A stretch of 64,000 bases of DNA from Strigops habroptila. Its lineage: Eukaryota > Chordata > Aves > Psittaciformes > Psittacidae. Position numbers and translations under genes: made by a program. The stretch lies in the NCBI RefSeq assembly GCF_004027225.2, contig NC_044282.2:52733593-52797592 (forward strand). The letters are read 5' to 3'. The notes under the pieces were generated by a model. That model was not told the origin of the DNA. It saw only the letters and a list, made by a program, of their open reading frames with translations, and ran no database searches. Of the stretch, positions 13,842 to 28,284 are shown piece by piece; position 1 is the first letter of the stretch, and every line of letters starts with the position of its first letter.

Positions 13842-16800
13842 GAGGAAGTTCCTATAAAACTGGAATTGTCTTCTGGAAAGCAGCAGTTCCAAGATGGATT
13901 TTAAACCTGGAATGAGCCAGGCTGAGATCCCAGCATCAAGCTGTGGCAAAAAAACTGCTGCTGCACACCTGAGAAACCTATTAAGGCCATGTTTTCTAAG
14001 ATTAAATTCCTCCTTTATCTTTGCTGAGGCCAAAGCCACTACACTGAGTAAAATTCTGACATTTTTAAAGAACATTGCATTACACTTTCCCCATGCCTCC
14101 CACACCCAGCAAGCACAGGCAGATACTGAAGAACTCTACTGCATATACCATCAATCTAGTACTAACAATAATTGAAGTTTCAGTAATTTGATAATAGTAT
14201 TCCGCAACTTTATAAGAATAAAGTAATGGATTTTAAAGTGACCTTTAATCTACCAGAACATACAAGGGCGACTATTGTCAATAGCCAAAATAAATTTTCA
14301 GTTAAATATTTAACTAATTTTAATGCTTAGAGAAATCAAACAGCAGAAGAAACAACATAACAAAAAGGTGAACTGCCTGAAAGTAAGTTCAGTTGCTTTT
14401 CTGCGATATGTGATTTCGCCAATCATGACTTTTAGGCTCAGAAAGGGGTTAACTGCACGTAAAGAGGCCAAACTAGATGATCTCATGGTCTCTACTGACT
14501 TTAAACACTATGGAAGAGGACTTTGCAGTTGGAATGAGATGTTCTCACATGGACAATCCCAAACTGAGGCATTAAAACTACATCACTGGAGAGGTTCTAA
14601 TAAGCTCGGGAAAAGCTGATGAATTTAAACTTTTGTAACTTCAAAATTACTGATCCAAATTTCTTAGACTTTTGACAGTTCATATTATATTCCCTTTGAG
14701 GCAGGATTATTTCTCGCCTATCTATAAAATACCTCATGATGAAGCTACTTGGAATATCCTTTCTCACTATGTAAAATTCTGACTTTTCATCAAAAAATTA
14801 AAAATGAAAAAAAAATCCATTTTCAACCAAAATGCTATTTTCAGGGGAAACTTTTTCCCAAGAGTGATTGTTTTTTTCACCAAAATAAATTGCTCTGTCA
14901 AAAGAAAAACTTTCATCCAAAACCAATTTTGACAGAAAATTTTCAACCCACCATATCTACAATACTAGTGGTGCTATAAATAATCAGAACAAAAACATAC
15001 TCACTTTAATCAGTTACATGCCAGATAAAATAAATTATTCCTTCATTTTATCTTGAAGCTTATTAAATTTGAGCTGTGTGGGATGGTTTTAGAAAAAAAT
15101 AAATATTATCTCTGGTTTGTATTCTGTAGGTGTGGAACTGGATCATCTTTTTATCTCCTGTCTGTCTACAGTGGTGATTGACATTTGGACTTTAGCTTAA
15201 TCTAAGACAAAGTAGATTTGATTTGTTTCCTACACTTGGAAAAGCTAAATAATCTAAGTGTGCAGATCTCAGCTATGATATCTTACCACTATTGATTGAG
15301 TGGTGGTTTTCCTGGGAGCAGGAAGGAAGTTTGAAGTTGTATCCCACACTATATGGATAACCACACAGCTTGGTGCCAACCAGAGGCTACCTTTGCAGGC
15401 ACTGACATCAAATGCAATCACTGCGTCAGGTTGTTATGAAATATACTGCAGGTTGAGAGTAACTACAGTCACTTGCAGTATGGAAAGAACGGAACTAAAT
15501 TCGTCCATGCCAGTTTCCAACTTTGATTTCTAATTGTCTTGCTTTGACTAATTTGTGTCAGAGTTCATATTATTTACTCTATGGTCAGTCTTTCATTTCA
15601 GTCACTGAATGAATAACACTTTTATCCTGCAGATTATATGGAGACAACACAATATATTTCCAGACCAAAGTGTTTATAATCATAATTTTACTCCTGCTAA
15701 ACATTATAGGTTACCCCATGACCTTTTCCTCTGTGTAACAAAAGCCTTTTTAACTGAAGAGTGGCAAGAATTTTCTAGGGCAGCAGCTCCTTATCTTAAG
15801 GTCACACATTTTAGCTATGCACACAGATCACGTGTAGCATAGTGCAGTGCACACAAATGTCACTTGTTAGAAGTCATCCCTCCAAACCAGTCTGGATGCC
15901 ACTTTTTGTTCCTACAGGACAAAAGTCAGTGCTAGTCTAAGAGTGATTGTTCCAGGCTCCAAGGAAAACCGACCGGAAAAAAAGAATGAAAACCACATGT
16001 AGACATCTCCAAGTGAACTTGCAGGAAGATAGCTGCTGGTAAATCTCATTAGGTAGGACTATCGGAGCTGACTAGCAGAAAGGAGAAGAAATTAGGGTTT
16101 GACACTCCTTTTAGTAAAAGTAAATAATGACACTGTTGGAAACACAACTCTCTTTCTAAGGTGAGTCATACCAGAGCACAGTTTGTCCTTCAGTGACATG
16201 TGATGTCTGGTGATTTAAAATAAATCTCTAAGTGGCCAGGAGGAAATAGGTCTCAGCCCAGGATTTTCAGGGTCTGGTGTGGAGAGGTGGAGGACCTCTT
16301 AACTCCATCCTGCAGAATGTCATGGCTCCTGTGATGGATGAGAGCAGGTAAGCTCTGAGGGACACTGGAACAACTGCACTCTCTGAAAAGGTGGCTCAGA
16401 GCTCTGTCCCCTTCTTTCTCATCCTCCTTCTCTGGTCTTTTCTACACTATTTCCAAATCTCTCTTATTTTCCAGTAGGTGTCCACTGCAGGGGATCCAGC
16501 AGCCTGCAGGTTACACTGCAGCAATGATTGATGTTCTAGACCAGGCTCTTGTTGTCAGCATTGGCTTTCCATAGCAGCAACTATATGTACAGTACTCACT
16601 GAAGGCAGACCCCACATCCCGCCCACATCCCACCCACAAAATGAAGCATCCCTGAAAGGGCAAAGAAAAAGATTTGGAGAGGCAGCAGAGAAAGGGTTTT
16701 TGAAAGGAGGAGAAAGTAAGAGGGATAAAATCTTCATAGTGGGAGGCTTGCTACTAGTTTCAGCTCTTTCCTGGGCTGCAGTGAGCAATACTTACTGAAC

Positions 16801-17529
16801 CTTTGTCCTTTTGGAGAAGAAGCTGCCCATAGATGAATGCTGGAGGCCTCAGAAAATCTCGCTGCCCATCCCAACTGTTTTTCCAGGTGGTAATTTATTC
16901 TTCATGAAAGACAAGATCCTGAGGACACAGACATCATTATCCAAGGACTCCAAACAGTGCACAGGATAGTGACAATTGACATGGGATGATGAACATTGTG
17001 TTGCAATAAGCAGCTGCAGTGTTTAGGACATGGGATGACAAAGCAAGAAGCCACACTTGCAGTCATGCACCTGATCAACCCCACTCCTTCCATGCCCCTT
17101 AGACAAAACTGTCTGGCTATAGGCCCAGCATACTCCCCTGAAATTCAGACTGTCAGTGTAAGTTCAGAGAAGAAAATAATCCCAGCCACCAACCATGAGA
17201 GTTCTCAGCTAGGATAGAAACCTCACTCGTGTCAGCACAAAGGCTTGGGTATTTTTTTCAAACCAACCCACATCTGTCCTTCACAAGCAACATTCACCAA
17301 CAGGCCAGTCTCTTTGAAACACCACTCTCCTTGGCTTCTGTCAGGGATTTTTTTGCCTCAAGAAACCAGGATAAAGTCCTCAAAGTTTTCTCTGCAGTTA
17401 CTCACTCTACTGCCAGTTAATGCTCAGCACAAATTGCAGACCTCAAAATTCTGGGTGGATCCAAAGACACAAAGTCAAAGTAAAGGGAAAAAAAAAAGAT
17501 GTTCTGGCAACCATCCAGTCACCAATGGA
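13842..17529. other. Intergenic, apart from the CR1 tail at 14.4 kb
   Basis: No gene is seen. It includes an imperfect 11-bp triplication (CCCACATCCCG type) at 16611-16640 and AT-rich sequence near 14.7-15.1 kb. Confidence 0.55.
14420..14515 (+). mobile_element. Old CR1 tail fragment
   Basis: AAACTAGATGATCTCATGGT followed by CTCTACTGACTTTAAACACT and ATGG corresponds to the CR1 'gactagatgatctttaaggtcccttccaac' tail and its ATG-type end. It is diverged. It may be the end of the decayed element around 13 kb. Confidence 0.55.
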
Positions 17530-17685
17530 ACTGGAGGAAACCCTATCATATGAATCATTTAAAAACAAGATCAGTCTGGACACAGCACTGGAAAATGTAC
17601 CGCGGGGAACAGACTTGTATTGGCGGGGGAATGAACAGGATGAGCTAATCCTGTAGGTCTCTTCCATCTCTAGTTTCTGAGGGGC
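17530..17685 (+). mobile_element. Old CR1 3' fragment
   Basis: ACTGGAGGAAACCCTATCAT, then TTTAAAAACAAGATCAGTCT and GGACACAGCACTGG, and finally GAGCTAATCCTGTAGGTCTC TTCCATC reproduce the order of old CR1 tails. No intact ORF remains. Confidence 0.65.
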
Positions 17686-18584
17686 CAGTCCTCAAGGGAC
17701 CTTGCAGGTTGGGTTCACGCCACATCAGATCGCTTCAAAGAGCATTAATACAAGATCTACAATAAAGCTAGGACCACATGATCGCAGATCTACTGTTCAA
17801 CTTCACACAGTAAGCGCCTTAGCAAAGGTCTCCCAGGCAGTAAGGCCTGGTCTAAAAGGTCAGAGTAATTTTGAAAACACTTGATGAAGTGTATTTGAGA
17901 AAGCATCTCTTCTTTGACCAGACAGAGGCTCAATGCTCAAAATCCCTGATGCTGTGCCTGTTTGGAGCTGGGATTTTGGTTCAATGTATCAGAAGAGACA
18001 AGGCCCAGCTGTGAAGCTTGGAGCTGGAGTCAGTCTACTATGGTATCTGTTTACATCCAGCTATTTGGTTTGGGACATTATCTAGACAGACTATATTGGC
18101 AACCTGCCTCATCCTATTCAAAACAAATGCCCTGGATATTGCTAAATCCAAACATCAATAAGGAATCTTTTTTGGGGGGAAGATGATGAAGTAGAAAAAG
18201 ACTCCGAGCGTTCTTCTCAGTCACCACTTCAATAAACTGAAGTGTCAAGGAATTGCTGTGATTAATATCAAAACCTCAGATCTGCCCGTCTCTTCTCTGC
18301 TCATTTTCAACTCCCTGTGTATAAATTTGACTGGAGAGGTGAGAACAGGCTTTTATCTATAAAGGCCATGAAATGAGTTAGGAGATGTGAGTTTCATGTC
18401 TGGTTCTAGTCATCACTCACTTTCTCTCCCAGCTCCTTAACTTCTTTTTGCAACGTCTATAAGTGAAGCGATAGTGTTTACTTCTTGCAAAATGCTTTTG
18501 AATTCTCAGCTAACTGGTTCTTTAGCACTGTGGAGTGCTAGTGCTAACGAGGAGGAAGGAGAGGAACTGTTGAGGGTGGTGCAA

Positions 18585-18865
18585 GTGGGTAATGGGACAA
18601 AACTAGCAAAGGGATATTTTAGGCTGGAAATCAGGAAAAAATTAACAATGAAGCCCATTAGACTGTGGAATAGGCTCCCAGAGGGAACTGCTGGCAGCCC
18701 CGCCACTTGAGTCATTTCAAATAAGACTGGACAAAGCCCTAGAAAATAGGCTGTAGGGAACAGCCCTGGGCTGACCTTCAGGGAGTGGAGGGGAGGGAGG
18801 GGGGGAAATGGACTGCGTGACCTAGTGGGTCTTTTCCATCCTGAACTTCTATGAATCTGTTACTG
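18585..18865 (+). mobile_element. Old CR1 3' fragment
   Basis: AAAGGGATATTTTAGGCTGG AAATCAGG, GACTGTGGAATAGGCTCCCA, AATAAGACTGGACAAAGCCC and GACTGCGTGACCTAGTGGGT follow the known order of old CR1 tails, ending in AACTTCTATGAATCTG. The copy is about 280 bp and clearly diverged. Confidence 0.75.
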
Positions 18866-19098
18866 GCTAGTGAAAAATGTGATGTAAGGGCAGCCTGCAG
18901 TGATTGGCAGACTAAATGAAGGTCAGGAGTAATTTTTTGGATGCCTTGATCTCAGTGCATGTCCCAAGCACTGACCACACTCACTAGGCATGTTTAGCCA
19001 CCTGGCAGCTCTTCTGTAGCCAACCCAAATAGTTCATATAAAATTGAAGTGAATTAGCAAACAACCATCATTCTCAGAAATGTTCACTTTTCCTGGGA

Positions 19099-19148
19099 TT
19101 TCTTTTTCTCTCTCTCTCTCTTCTTTTTTTTATTTTCTTTCTTTTCCC
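19099..19148. repeat. Pyrimidine tract with (TC)n
   Basis: About seven TC units at 19107-19121 within a 50-base almost pure C/T stretch. Confidence 0.9.
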
Positions 19149-21054
19149 CAGACAAACCAAAAACAAGTGATTGACTTGAGGTATTGGCTGAGTGAACTCA
19201 GCCTGGTCAAGGCTGACTGGTGTCTGGTGGAACCATTGTGGGAAACAAATAAGCATTTACAAGAGGAAAGTCCACCTGTTGTATTTGGATTCAGCACTGA
19301 ATCAGGCTCCGGCTACCCTTGGGGCCACAGGCTGCTCCTTAAACTTGATAGATAAGCTGTTGTAAACATGGGCTAGAAAATCACACTTGTCCCTCTGTAG
19401 ACAGACATGCACCACCCTAGGCTGTCCAAGTTCCCTCTTCAGTGTCTTCTTTTCACACAGCCCTTGGAAATGAAGACATATGCTGCAAGCACCTGGAAAG
19501 CCTAGATCTCATTCCCATACACTGCCAAAAACATTCTGTCTCCCATGATTACCAGTACTCTCTTGTTCCAGAGTTCAGTGGCAAAACTGTTTACTGACTC
19601 ATATGTGCTAGTTTCGTGTGTTTTGATGGCGCATTTGGATTGCCATTCATGATATTGCCTTGGCCTCTTCTAGGCTTGTCTGCTGGAATAAGGCAGGATG
19701 AGCATTGGGTATTGCTAACGAGGAGAGCACTCTAACTGGCAAAGGATCTTGGTAGGGCACCAGAGCAAAGATGGGATGAAAAACATGGGCAAGAGGAGGT
19801 GGGGGAAGTGGAATCAGCCAGTAAAAAAAAAAGAGGCATGACTAACTGGGGTAAGTGGAGAAGAAAGAGTGGATAATTGCCAGTGAAAGGAGAATCTAGT
19901 GAAGCAGTGAGAAAACTAGAGGTGTAGAGTTAATGCACAAGTGGTCACACACAGCTGAAATGCAGCTCTTCAGCTCAGGAGGATTTGCTTTGCCCTAACT
20001 TTGGAAGGCTGCCCAAATTTTATGCCAATTTTTGTGAAGGCATTTTTATGGACTCCAAGCAGTAAAAGCTCACTGTACTGGAAGCACTCAGTACTCAGGG
20101 CATGACCTGAGGCACCTGCATGATCCATGTGTACAGCCCAACAGGCCATTGGTGTATGCTGGAGCCGCTGTGCAGGCAGTCAGACTTTAGGAGGAAGTGG
20201 CAATCCCAAGCTCTCACTGAGCAGTCTGAGGACAATCAGGAATGCAGCCCCCCTCCATTTACCACCAAAAGTAAACACCACAGCTGGCTCCACATCATCT
20301 TAGGAAGCTGAGGTCCCTTTCTTTGATAGTCCCTTTCTATGGTCCTCAAATATAGGCAAGGCAATGAATGTTGCCCCCTTTGTCTATATGCCATAAGGTG
20401 CTTCCACTGACTGAAACTGAAAGTTTCCTTTTCAGTTACAAGAAGAGGAAAGCAGGGAACAGGGCAGCTTTATTTTCTTCTTTGCTTACCTGGCAAAGTA
20501 TCCGCTGGTTTATTTTTCTTACCTATGGTTTTGTTTGTCAGTCCAAGTATTTCAAATCAAACATAGGTTTTGGTCAGGATGGATCTTGAAAGGAAAATGA
20601 TACTTTCTCTGAATATTTTGTAGATCAGAAGAACTTAAACAATGGCTGCAAATTCAGTGGTATAAGCAGCAAGTGATGTGGGAAGAGGGATCAGATGCTG
20701 ACAGGCAAAATTAATTATGTGCAACAAGACCAATAGACCAGAGGCTGCTATGAGAAAGAATGAGCCAATTTGCACTGCAACCTGCATGAAATAGAGAGCA
20801 TACTCTGCAAATTTAGCAGCGGGAAAGAGCAACATTGCCTTTTCATAGATAGATTCTTCAGAAAAAATGCATAAATGGATGGTGTGTCTGACTCTTGTCC
20901 ACCACCTGCGAATGTTTTTATTTTAACTATTTGTTTGTCAGAGAGGAGCCAAAACAAGTGAAGCCCATGTGAAGTCATCATCTAAAGTACATTTAGTCAT
21001 TGTCTAAAATTAAACAGCCAGGTTGAATTAATTCTGTTAGTTCAATCAGTTTAC

Positions 21055-21068
21055 AAAAAAAAAAAAAA
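21055..21068. repeat. A14 homopolymer
   Basis: A run of 14 A residues followed by GAAAAGGAG. Confidence 0.9.
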
Positions 21069-24000
21069 GAAAAGGAGATTCTCTAGAGTCCCTCACAGGG
21101 GCTCTGTATGAAGATTCACATTTTGGTTTGGGCCTGCCTTTTATACTCATACCTCTCCAGTTCAAAGGGAGAAATTTACAACCATATTGGTGGTTTTCAA
21201 GCTTTTGTGACCTGGAGATCTCTAAAACTTCCCCAGCAGAGGCAGGATCTCATCTGGAAAATGTGTATTTAATGTGTTGCAATCTACAGAGAGGAGGCTG
21301 AAAACCACAGTGTTTGTCAGTGGAGAGAAACAGGAACTGTCTCCTTACCAAAGTATACTTTCAGGGTGAGCAAATTCAAATACTGCTGTCAGGTTTATTA
21401 CTATTCCCAAGCTTGGTCTTCTTTCTGTCAGACAATGTCAATGTCTTTGGCCTATACCACAGAAACCAGCTTATACCTGCTTTCACGCCAGACATGGTTG
21501 GACCACCTCAGCTCAGGGCTCCAGTAAGCATATTTGGCACCGATCTTGGTCTTGTTATTAATGTTCCATGTACTTACAGCCAAATCACATCACCTCAATA
21601 TCTCCTGCAGAAGCAAGGATATGATTCCTTCTTTTTCTCATACCTCTCATAGCTGCCACCAGCACCTCCAACCACTTTCTCATCACAAAAAGCCCTCCCC
21701 TGGACCAAGGCTTCTCAAAAAAAGTCACGCTTTTGGTAGAGAACACCTCAGGTTCTGCCCCCACTGGCCAGTAGGCCCTTTGCACACACCTGCAGTTTGC
21801 TGCTCTTGAGCACAGTTTCAAAGCAAGAATCAAATGCTGTTTCTGTCAGGCCAAGTGCAGGATATGAGAGCAAACATGAATCTCTGTCTGCCCAGGACTT
21901 AACAAGCAATTTAGTTTAAATGTATTAATATTCAAAAGGGCAGAGGAAGAGGTCACTAAGCTGTTTCCCGTGGTGTTCTCTTTCTACCTGAAGACAAGGC
22001 TCAGAGACATTTTGATAGGAAAACTCCCCTTTTTCTGTTTCAATCAACTAAATGTAAGACTTGCTCATCAGTGAACTATGCCGGAGCAGGCTGTTTTGCA
22101 TTTGATAATGAATTGCATACCATCTTCAGATAGAGATCTTTTGGACTCGTTTTTGGCATCTCAAAGGAAATATGCTCTCCACCTGCTGCTCTGTCCCGCG
22201 CAAACACCATCCCACAGCGTGCTGCGGGCAGACCCTGCCACCTAGTGCATCCAGATGTGTACTGGCCCCACGACACGCCTGAGACAGCTGACCGGACCAC
22301 CAGTCCTCACCTGGGGCAACCTGATTTCTCCATAACGCTCTTTCCTTCAGTTGTTGAAGGAAGCACACTGCTACCAGAAGCATTTTTTCTGAAAGATGGA
22401 GGTGTGTAAATGTTCTCCCAGGATCTGATCGTTCTCAAAAAAAGCCATTTCGATTTTCATTTCCAGTTAGAATATGACATCTTTGTATTTCCCTGCTGCA
22501 AATAAAACAAGTAAGAAGACACTGGGGCATCCTATTTTATTCTCCTATACTTTCTACGTAAGCCCCTTTGCTCGGGCTTGTTCAGTCTAGCATCCAACAA
22601 GCAATAGTATTGTCTAGCCTTGTGGTCTCTTCTTGCACCCTTATTCTCTGGGGTTTGCTCTGTGTCATGAAAGAAAGAGTCCTTCAGAAAGCCCTCAATG
22701 TACTATGACTCCAGTTATAAGTCAAGCAGCATGACTAGTAGAAAAGGAGAGCGTACAAAGCCAATGGCTGTACTTTTAGATTTAGGTGGCCTGACTCTCC
22801 TCCACAAGACTGAGCTACTCCCTCTGTGTATTACACAAAGCATACTGGCTTCCTCTGAAAAATCAGGTCTGGGTCAGTGTCAGAGAGGGAATAGTAAACC
22901 GGACAGAGAAGATACAATATTTGACAAATTCTGTTTATCAAAGCAAAATTTTCCTTTGTTTTTACAAGAACAGTTTATAAATCTTCAGTCCAGGTTTGAA
23001 AGTCTTAACTCTTCTCCACTTTCCCCCTCACAGAGCCAATAATCCTGTTTCCAACAGGACAACCATCAGTTTTTTGCACTCTACACTGAACAAATATCCA
23101 CTTCTTTCCCCATCTCTCATCTCTGGGAGGAAGGTATTTGTTTTCCTCCACAGTAGCAATATAATATATTGCTTCAATCCTTCGTTAGCTGCCTAATCCA
23201 ATTCATGTCAGCTTTTTCTCTCTGCCCTGTGTTTCTGACCTTGTGTCTAGAGAAAAGCCCTCTTTGCCATCCATTTTTTCCAGCAGTCAACCAGCCTTGC
23301 CAAAATTTGCACTTTTCTTCTGCTCCCTTTCTTTTTCTCCCACACTTCTGGTGGTAAATAGTTTCAAACTAGTAAAGTGGCGTGTGTTTTTCACAACACA
23401 TTGAAATGACTTACCGAGAGCATTAATAGACTCTCCACCACTTGTGTGGCTTTTATTTAAGATCAGAGCCAAATCATAGCAGCAGGTGAGTAAGGCTGAG
23501 CCGTGGGCAGTGGGAAGAAGGGATCCACAAGCTGCCTTCTCATGCAGTGCCAGAAAAGAGGTGTAGTTCAGCTGGATGCTGGGGTAATTCTCTGATCCTG
23601 CCCCAGGGGAAGGGATTGGGATTGTGATGGGGCACAGATGGAGTGGGAAGCAGCTCATGCCCCATCCTGATGCTCCCAGCAGCAGAAGTGGGGAGGACTG
23701 CTCCCCAGGTCTCCCTTCAGCCCCATGCCTGCCTACAGCCCCCTCCCCATCCATTTGTGTTAGTCCCCTGAGACACAGTAGGACAAATAGGAAACGCACA
23801 AATAGGAATGTCTTTCTCACCCAGGCGGGTCGGCTGCCATGTGAAGCGCAGCTGGGGCTTCACACCCCTCCAAAGTGAGGGAGCTTTAAGGCAGGACCAG
23901 AGGGGAAGGGGTCAGATAGGGTGAGGGGGGAAGCAGAAGGGTCCCTGCCTCAAAACTTCCCATGTCTTTCAAATCTGTCCTGGCCTCCCACTTAGACCTC

Positions 24001-24394
24001 ACACAGAAATATCCCTTTTTCTATCCCCTCTCTGGAAACCATGACCTTTCTTCTCTGTCTATGTGAGATGGACACCTGGCCCTGTGACCTCCTCCTGAAT
24101 CATACGCCTGCCAAAAAATAGCCTTAATCACCTCCACGTCTTCTCTGCAGTCCTCTCTGATTTTTCCTGAGCTGTTTGACACTTGTGGTGTCCAAAAGCT
24201 CACTGATCTCACACTTCCCTTACTAGAGTCTTCTTGACCCGTCCCAGATCGTCACCCCCACCTCCTGAAATCCCCTGGCCCCTTCCAGCCCTTTTCCTCT
24301 CACAGCCCATTCTGCTGCTGCCCTGAAAAGAAACTTTGCCTACACTGCCAAAAAGCCTTCAGCCATCTCTGATCACAATGGAAAACTTTCTTCA

Positions 24395-24510
24395 AGTACT
24401 CTCTCTCCCAGCTGCAGGAAATCCTGTGGGAGCTATTCAGTGACCTCCGTAATGAAATAGGTCAGATTAGATAACCACAATAAGCTTTCCTGGCCCTGAA
24501 GGCCTCCTGC
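24395..24510 (+). mobile_element. Old CR1-like tail
   Basis: GAAATAGGTCAGATTAGATA ACCACAATAAG, then TTTCCTGGCCCTGAAGGCCT, parallels the old amniote CR1 tail 'aggtcagactagatgatcacaatggtcccttctggcc'. The evidence is one short block, so it is a tentative call. Confidence 0.45.
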
Positions 24511-27500
24511 AAAACAAATTGCATGATCTAGCACATGTAAGAACACGGATTAACAAGGACATTCAGCGAGGTTAAACCCTGTGTTCCTAAAGCCTCTGAA
24601 ACTACAGATGCCAACAGCAGTCTAAACTTATAGATCTAAAGAGGGAGGAAAACAAGCGTAAGCGTAAAGGAACGATCTATGTAGCCCTGATAATACCCGC
24701 ATTACACCCATATCATTTGTTTTGTATTATTAGACAAGTTTCATAGACATCCCGTATTCCCCAGTTTGAACTAGCAAAATGCCAATGGACAAGGAAAAAA
24801 AACACAAAAGCTTATTTTTGTAGGAATAATGTGATGACACATTTTTAGCAATATATACTATATCATCAAACCCTCGTTAGACAAGCCAAATATTTTTCTG
24901 TAATTTCTGCAATAAAATATGAAAGCAGCAACGTTCAGACAGAAAGGCTGGCTTTTGTTAAAGTGGGGATCCAAGAATAACAGCTTGTGACTTACCAACA
25001 CCGTTGTTTCGAGGAAGAAAGTTGCTTGATATTAACAAATTCATTAAGCCAAATCTGACATGCCTATTAAAGCAGCCATTAGCACTCTCAATCTTTATGG
25101 ACTTGTGTCACAAACATAACAAACACCACCAATTGTGGATATCATGTCAAGTGCTCCGACAGAGTAACCTACAACCGCTGGGGCACAGATACATTTTCCA
25201 GCAGATGTTAATGATGATTTATGACTCAGATTTCTTCCGTGTACTGTGGCACTCATACAAGTCATTTGTGCTACATGCTTGCAAGAGTCATTTCACCCAT
25301 CCATAATACTAGTGAAATCTAACTTCTTCTAAGCAAAAAAAGCAAGCAGGGTTTGGAGCTATTACAGTAGCAGCACGCAGGTGTCTAGAACAGGGGATGA
25401 GGAAGACTTCCACCTGCTAAGGCCTGCCTCCATAATTCATTCCCTGATCATCCACCCTGAGTTATCAGCCCAGTGGACAACTGACCCACAGAGCTTCTCA
25501 CCACTGTCTTTCTCAGACAGGGACCATGCACTGAGACAGGAGATGAGCCCGGACCTAAGTGCAGTCCAGGGCCTCAGCACCTGGCAAACCTTTTTTCTTT
25601 CACCAGTAGAAAATGCCAAGAGAATTTAGGAAGATGGATAGTAATTTGCCCAGGAGAAATCTGGCAATGGAGCCAATGTAAGCGTTCCAACTCCTCTGAT
25701 AAACTTCATATGATATTACAGCTTGAGGTACGCAGTGTGAGTGTCTGACTACACGAGTGCAAAGTTTATTTATTTGTTGCTTGATCTATTTTTATTTAAA
25801 TCTGAAGGACAGTTTCTCCTTCTCTCTATCCTGTATCCTTGAGAGATGTAATCCCAGATAACACAAAGAAGAAATGGCTTGACAGAATTAACAAGGCAAA
25901 TTACAACAAAATATGTGGGAATCTGTATTTGAAGCACTTACATTGTTGAACTTTCATTTTCCTTGTTATCTATTCCTTTTCCAAAGGAAGTGTTTCAGTC
26001 TTCTATTTCAGCTCAAATTCCCATTAGCACAGGACACTTCTGAAATCTCAGTTTTGCTGTGTAAGGCTATCAGGTTAAACGGTCAGATTTGGATCTGGAA
26101 GGTCACAAACTTGACTGAATATCAAAATACAACGTTATTATGGTGGAAATGCTCTTTCCATTCCTTAAAAATTGTAGGAACATTAACAGATATACAACTA
26201 TTAAAAGATTAAAGTTTTTACAGATGTATCTAGTGGAAGCAAAACATGGGCTTGTTTTGCTTAGCCCAGGGCTAATCCTGGGCTTGGGTTAGCCCAGGTT
26301 TAGGCCAGTTCACCAAGAAATCTTTTTTGAAGCTCAGATAAATCTGTTTTAGACAAGAATCATGTTAATTTTCACCTCCTTAACTGTCGACATAAATTTA
26401 ATTTCTCTCGGAAGTAACACTTCAGTGACAAAAGAGATCCCATGTATATTGTAGAGATGTGCAGCACATCACAGATAATTAACATCCTACTACACCATTT
26501 ATGGAGCACTGTCCTCTAGAAAATGTTTATTCCCTGCAGTAGTTTAGGGTTTATACAGAAAAAAAATGCTAAGTTTGGAGTGACAGAGACTTTTAAGTAG
26601 GAAAGAAACTTAAGGTTCACTTTAATCCCCAGGTCCCTGGGTAACTCATCTGCCAAATATCTGTCCTACCCAACAAAGAAAGCCAAAGAAACCTTACTTC
26701 TACCTGTCACTGTCTTTTACCAGTCAAAGAGAGCTAAGCTTTAGCTGGATTAAAACAAAACTGTACAAACCACCAGAGACACATTATCAAACTCTTAGAC
26801 AGCATGGAGACTACTATGACAGGATCAGATAGGAAAGACAGATCAGTGTATTATGTTTTTGTGTAACCAAAGAGTAGTACGAAGTAGCAGCAAATCATCT
26901 GTGTTATTCTTCCACCTTCCTTGGGGAATGCATGTCCCATTGAATCCAAATCCATTTCTTCTGCAGACCTTCCAAAAAGCCAGTGGAAAACCCGGCTCTT
27001 CTCTCTTGCTCTGTGACCAGTGACAACCTGACACCAAAGCACCTGCTCTCCCAGCAGCCAGTGGGAACAGCAGTAGCTAAGGAACAGGAGCAGGATGCAG
27101 ATACCTATCACATTAAGCCTGCCCTGTACCAATATTGATTGATAACCTGCGCAGTGTGCCTGTGATCTGTTTACAGATCCTAATGCCCACAAAAAATCAG
27201 CACTACATTTACAACTTCTGCTGTCACTGTCAAAAGAATTTCCCCCATTTTCCTACAGAGACCAAAGACCAAACCACAGTAGCCACCATTAAAAATCTAT
27301 TACATTTTTTCAATAAATGCTCTGTTGCAATTGAGAACAGAAAGAAGAGTCGATAATAAGGTGCAGTCATTTATTCTATATAACGTTATACAGGAAAACA
27401 CAGGAAAATACTGGCATGGAAGGAAGTTCATGCTACCACTGCCCCTTTATTGAACTTTTTTTGTGTGTTCATTAAATCTTATGGCACACAGGATGCTTGC

Positions 27501-28284
27501 TCTAGCATGCATCACTAGCATAAACTCCTGCAAAATAACACTATCAGTTACAGTCATATCAGAAAATAAATGAGCAAATTAATTGCATAATAGGGAAGCT
27601 TGTTATGAAAGGACTGACGATGATGCTCTAGAACTTCTCAAGGGCGTATGATTTGTAGCACTGAGCTGAAACAGCCCAGAAAATTCTGTTATTTGGAAAC
27701 ATGGGTAAGGTTCCCAGTTTGTCTCCCACTTTACTGAATCCCTCCATTTACTCACTCTCTCTGCTTTCGGTCCCACGTGTAGCCACTGAGTTCTGGCACC
27801 CTGTCCATTTCTCCCCATCCTGGGAATACCGACCCCATTGGTTCTGGAATCAGAATGACCACACGGCACTTATAACATTTCCAGACAGACATAAATACAC
27901 AGATTAGTCTTTTCTGCATTTTTCCTCATAAAAACAACAGCAGTTTCGAAGCGCATTGGCACAAGCACTGAGATTAAGTATTGCAACCTGCTATTGTTGG
28001 CAGGATTGCTCTGGCTTCTTCTGCTTTCCCCACCTCCTTATAATCCTCTCTTCTCTTGGAGAGTAGTTAAATGCTATGTCCATTCATGTCACCACGGAGT
28101 AGTCTTGGCAGATGCATGCCCCAAGGCTGGGATGTTTTTACGAGAACTGTTTTCATATTTCACTGTTTGCCTGGCTGATCCTTTATCTGTTCTAGCAGTT
28201 ATACAACTAAACATACTGAACCCTCTGTCAGATGATTACATATTCCATGCTGAATTGCAGGATATGGAAATACTGCCAAACACA

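Larger units (their letters stand above)
18866..24394. other. Intergenic, no gene seen
   Basis: The longest open frame in the whole window lies here on the minus strand (23287-23820, 177 codons). It has a hydrophobic start but no recognisable domain and overlaps a plus-strand frame. I treat it as chance. Confidence 0.5.

Noticed and set aside
23287-23820. Longest ORF in the window, minus strand, 177 codons, with a hydrophobic N-terminus
   Set aside because: No recognisable domain, overlaps an open frame on the other strand, lies in GC-richer DNA where stops are rare, and has no supporting splice or promoter context.
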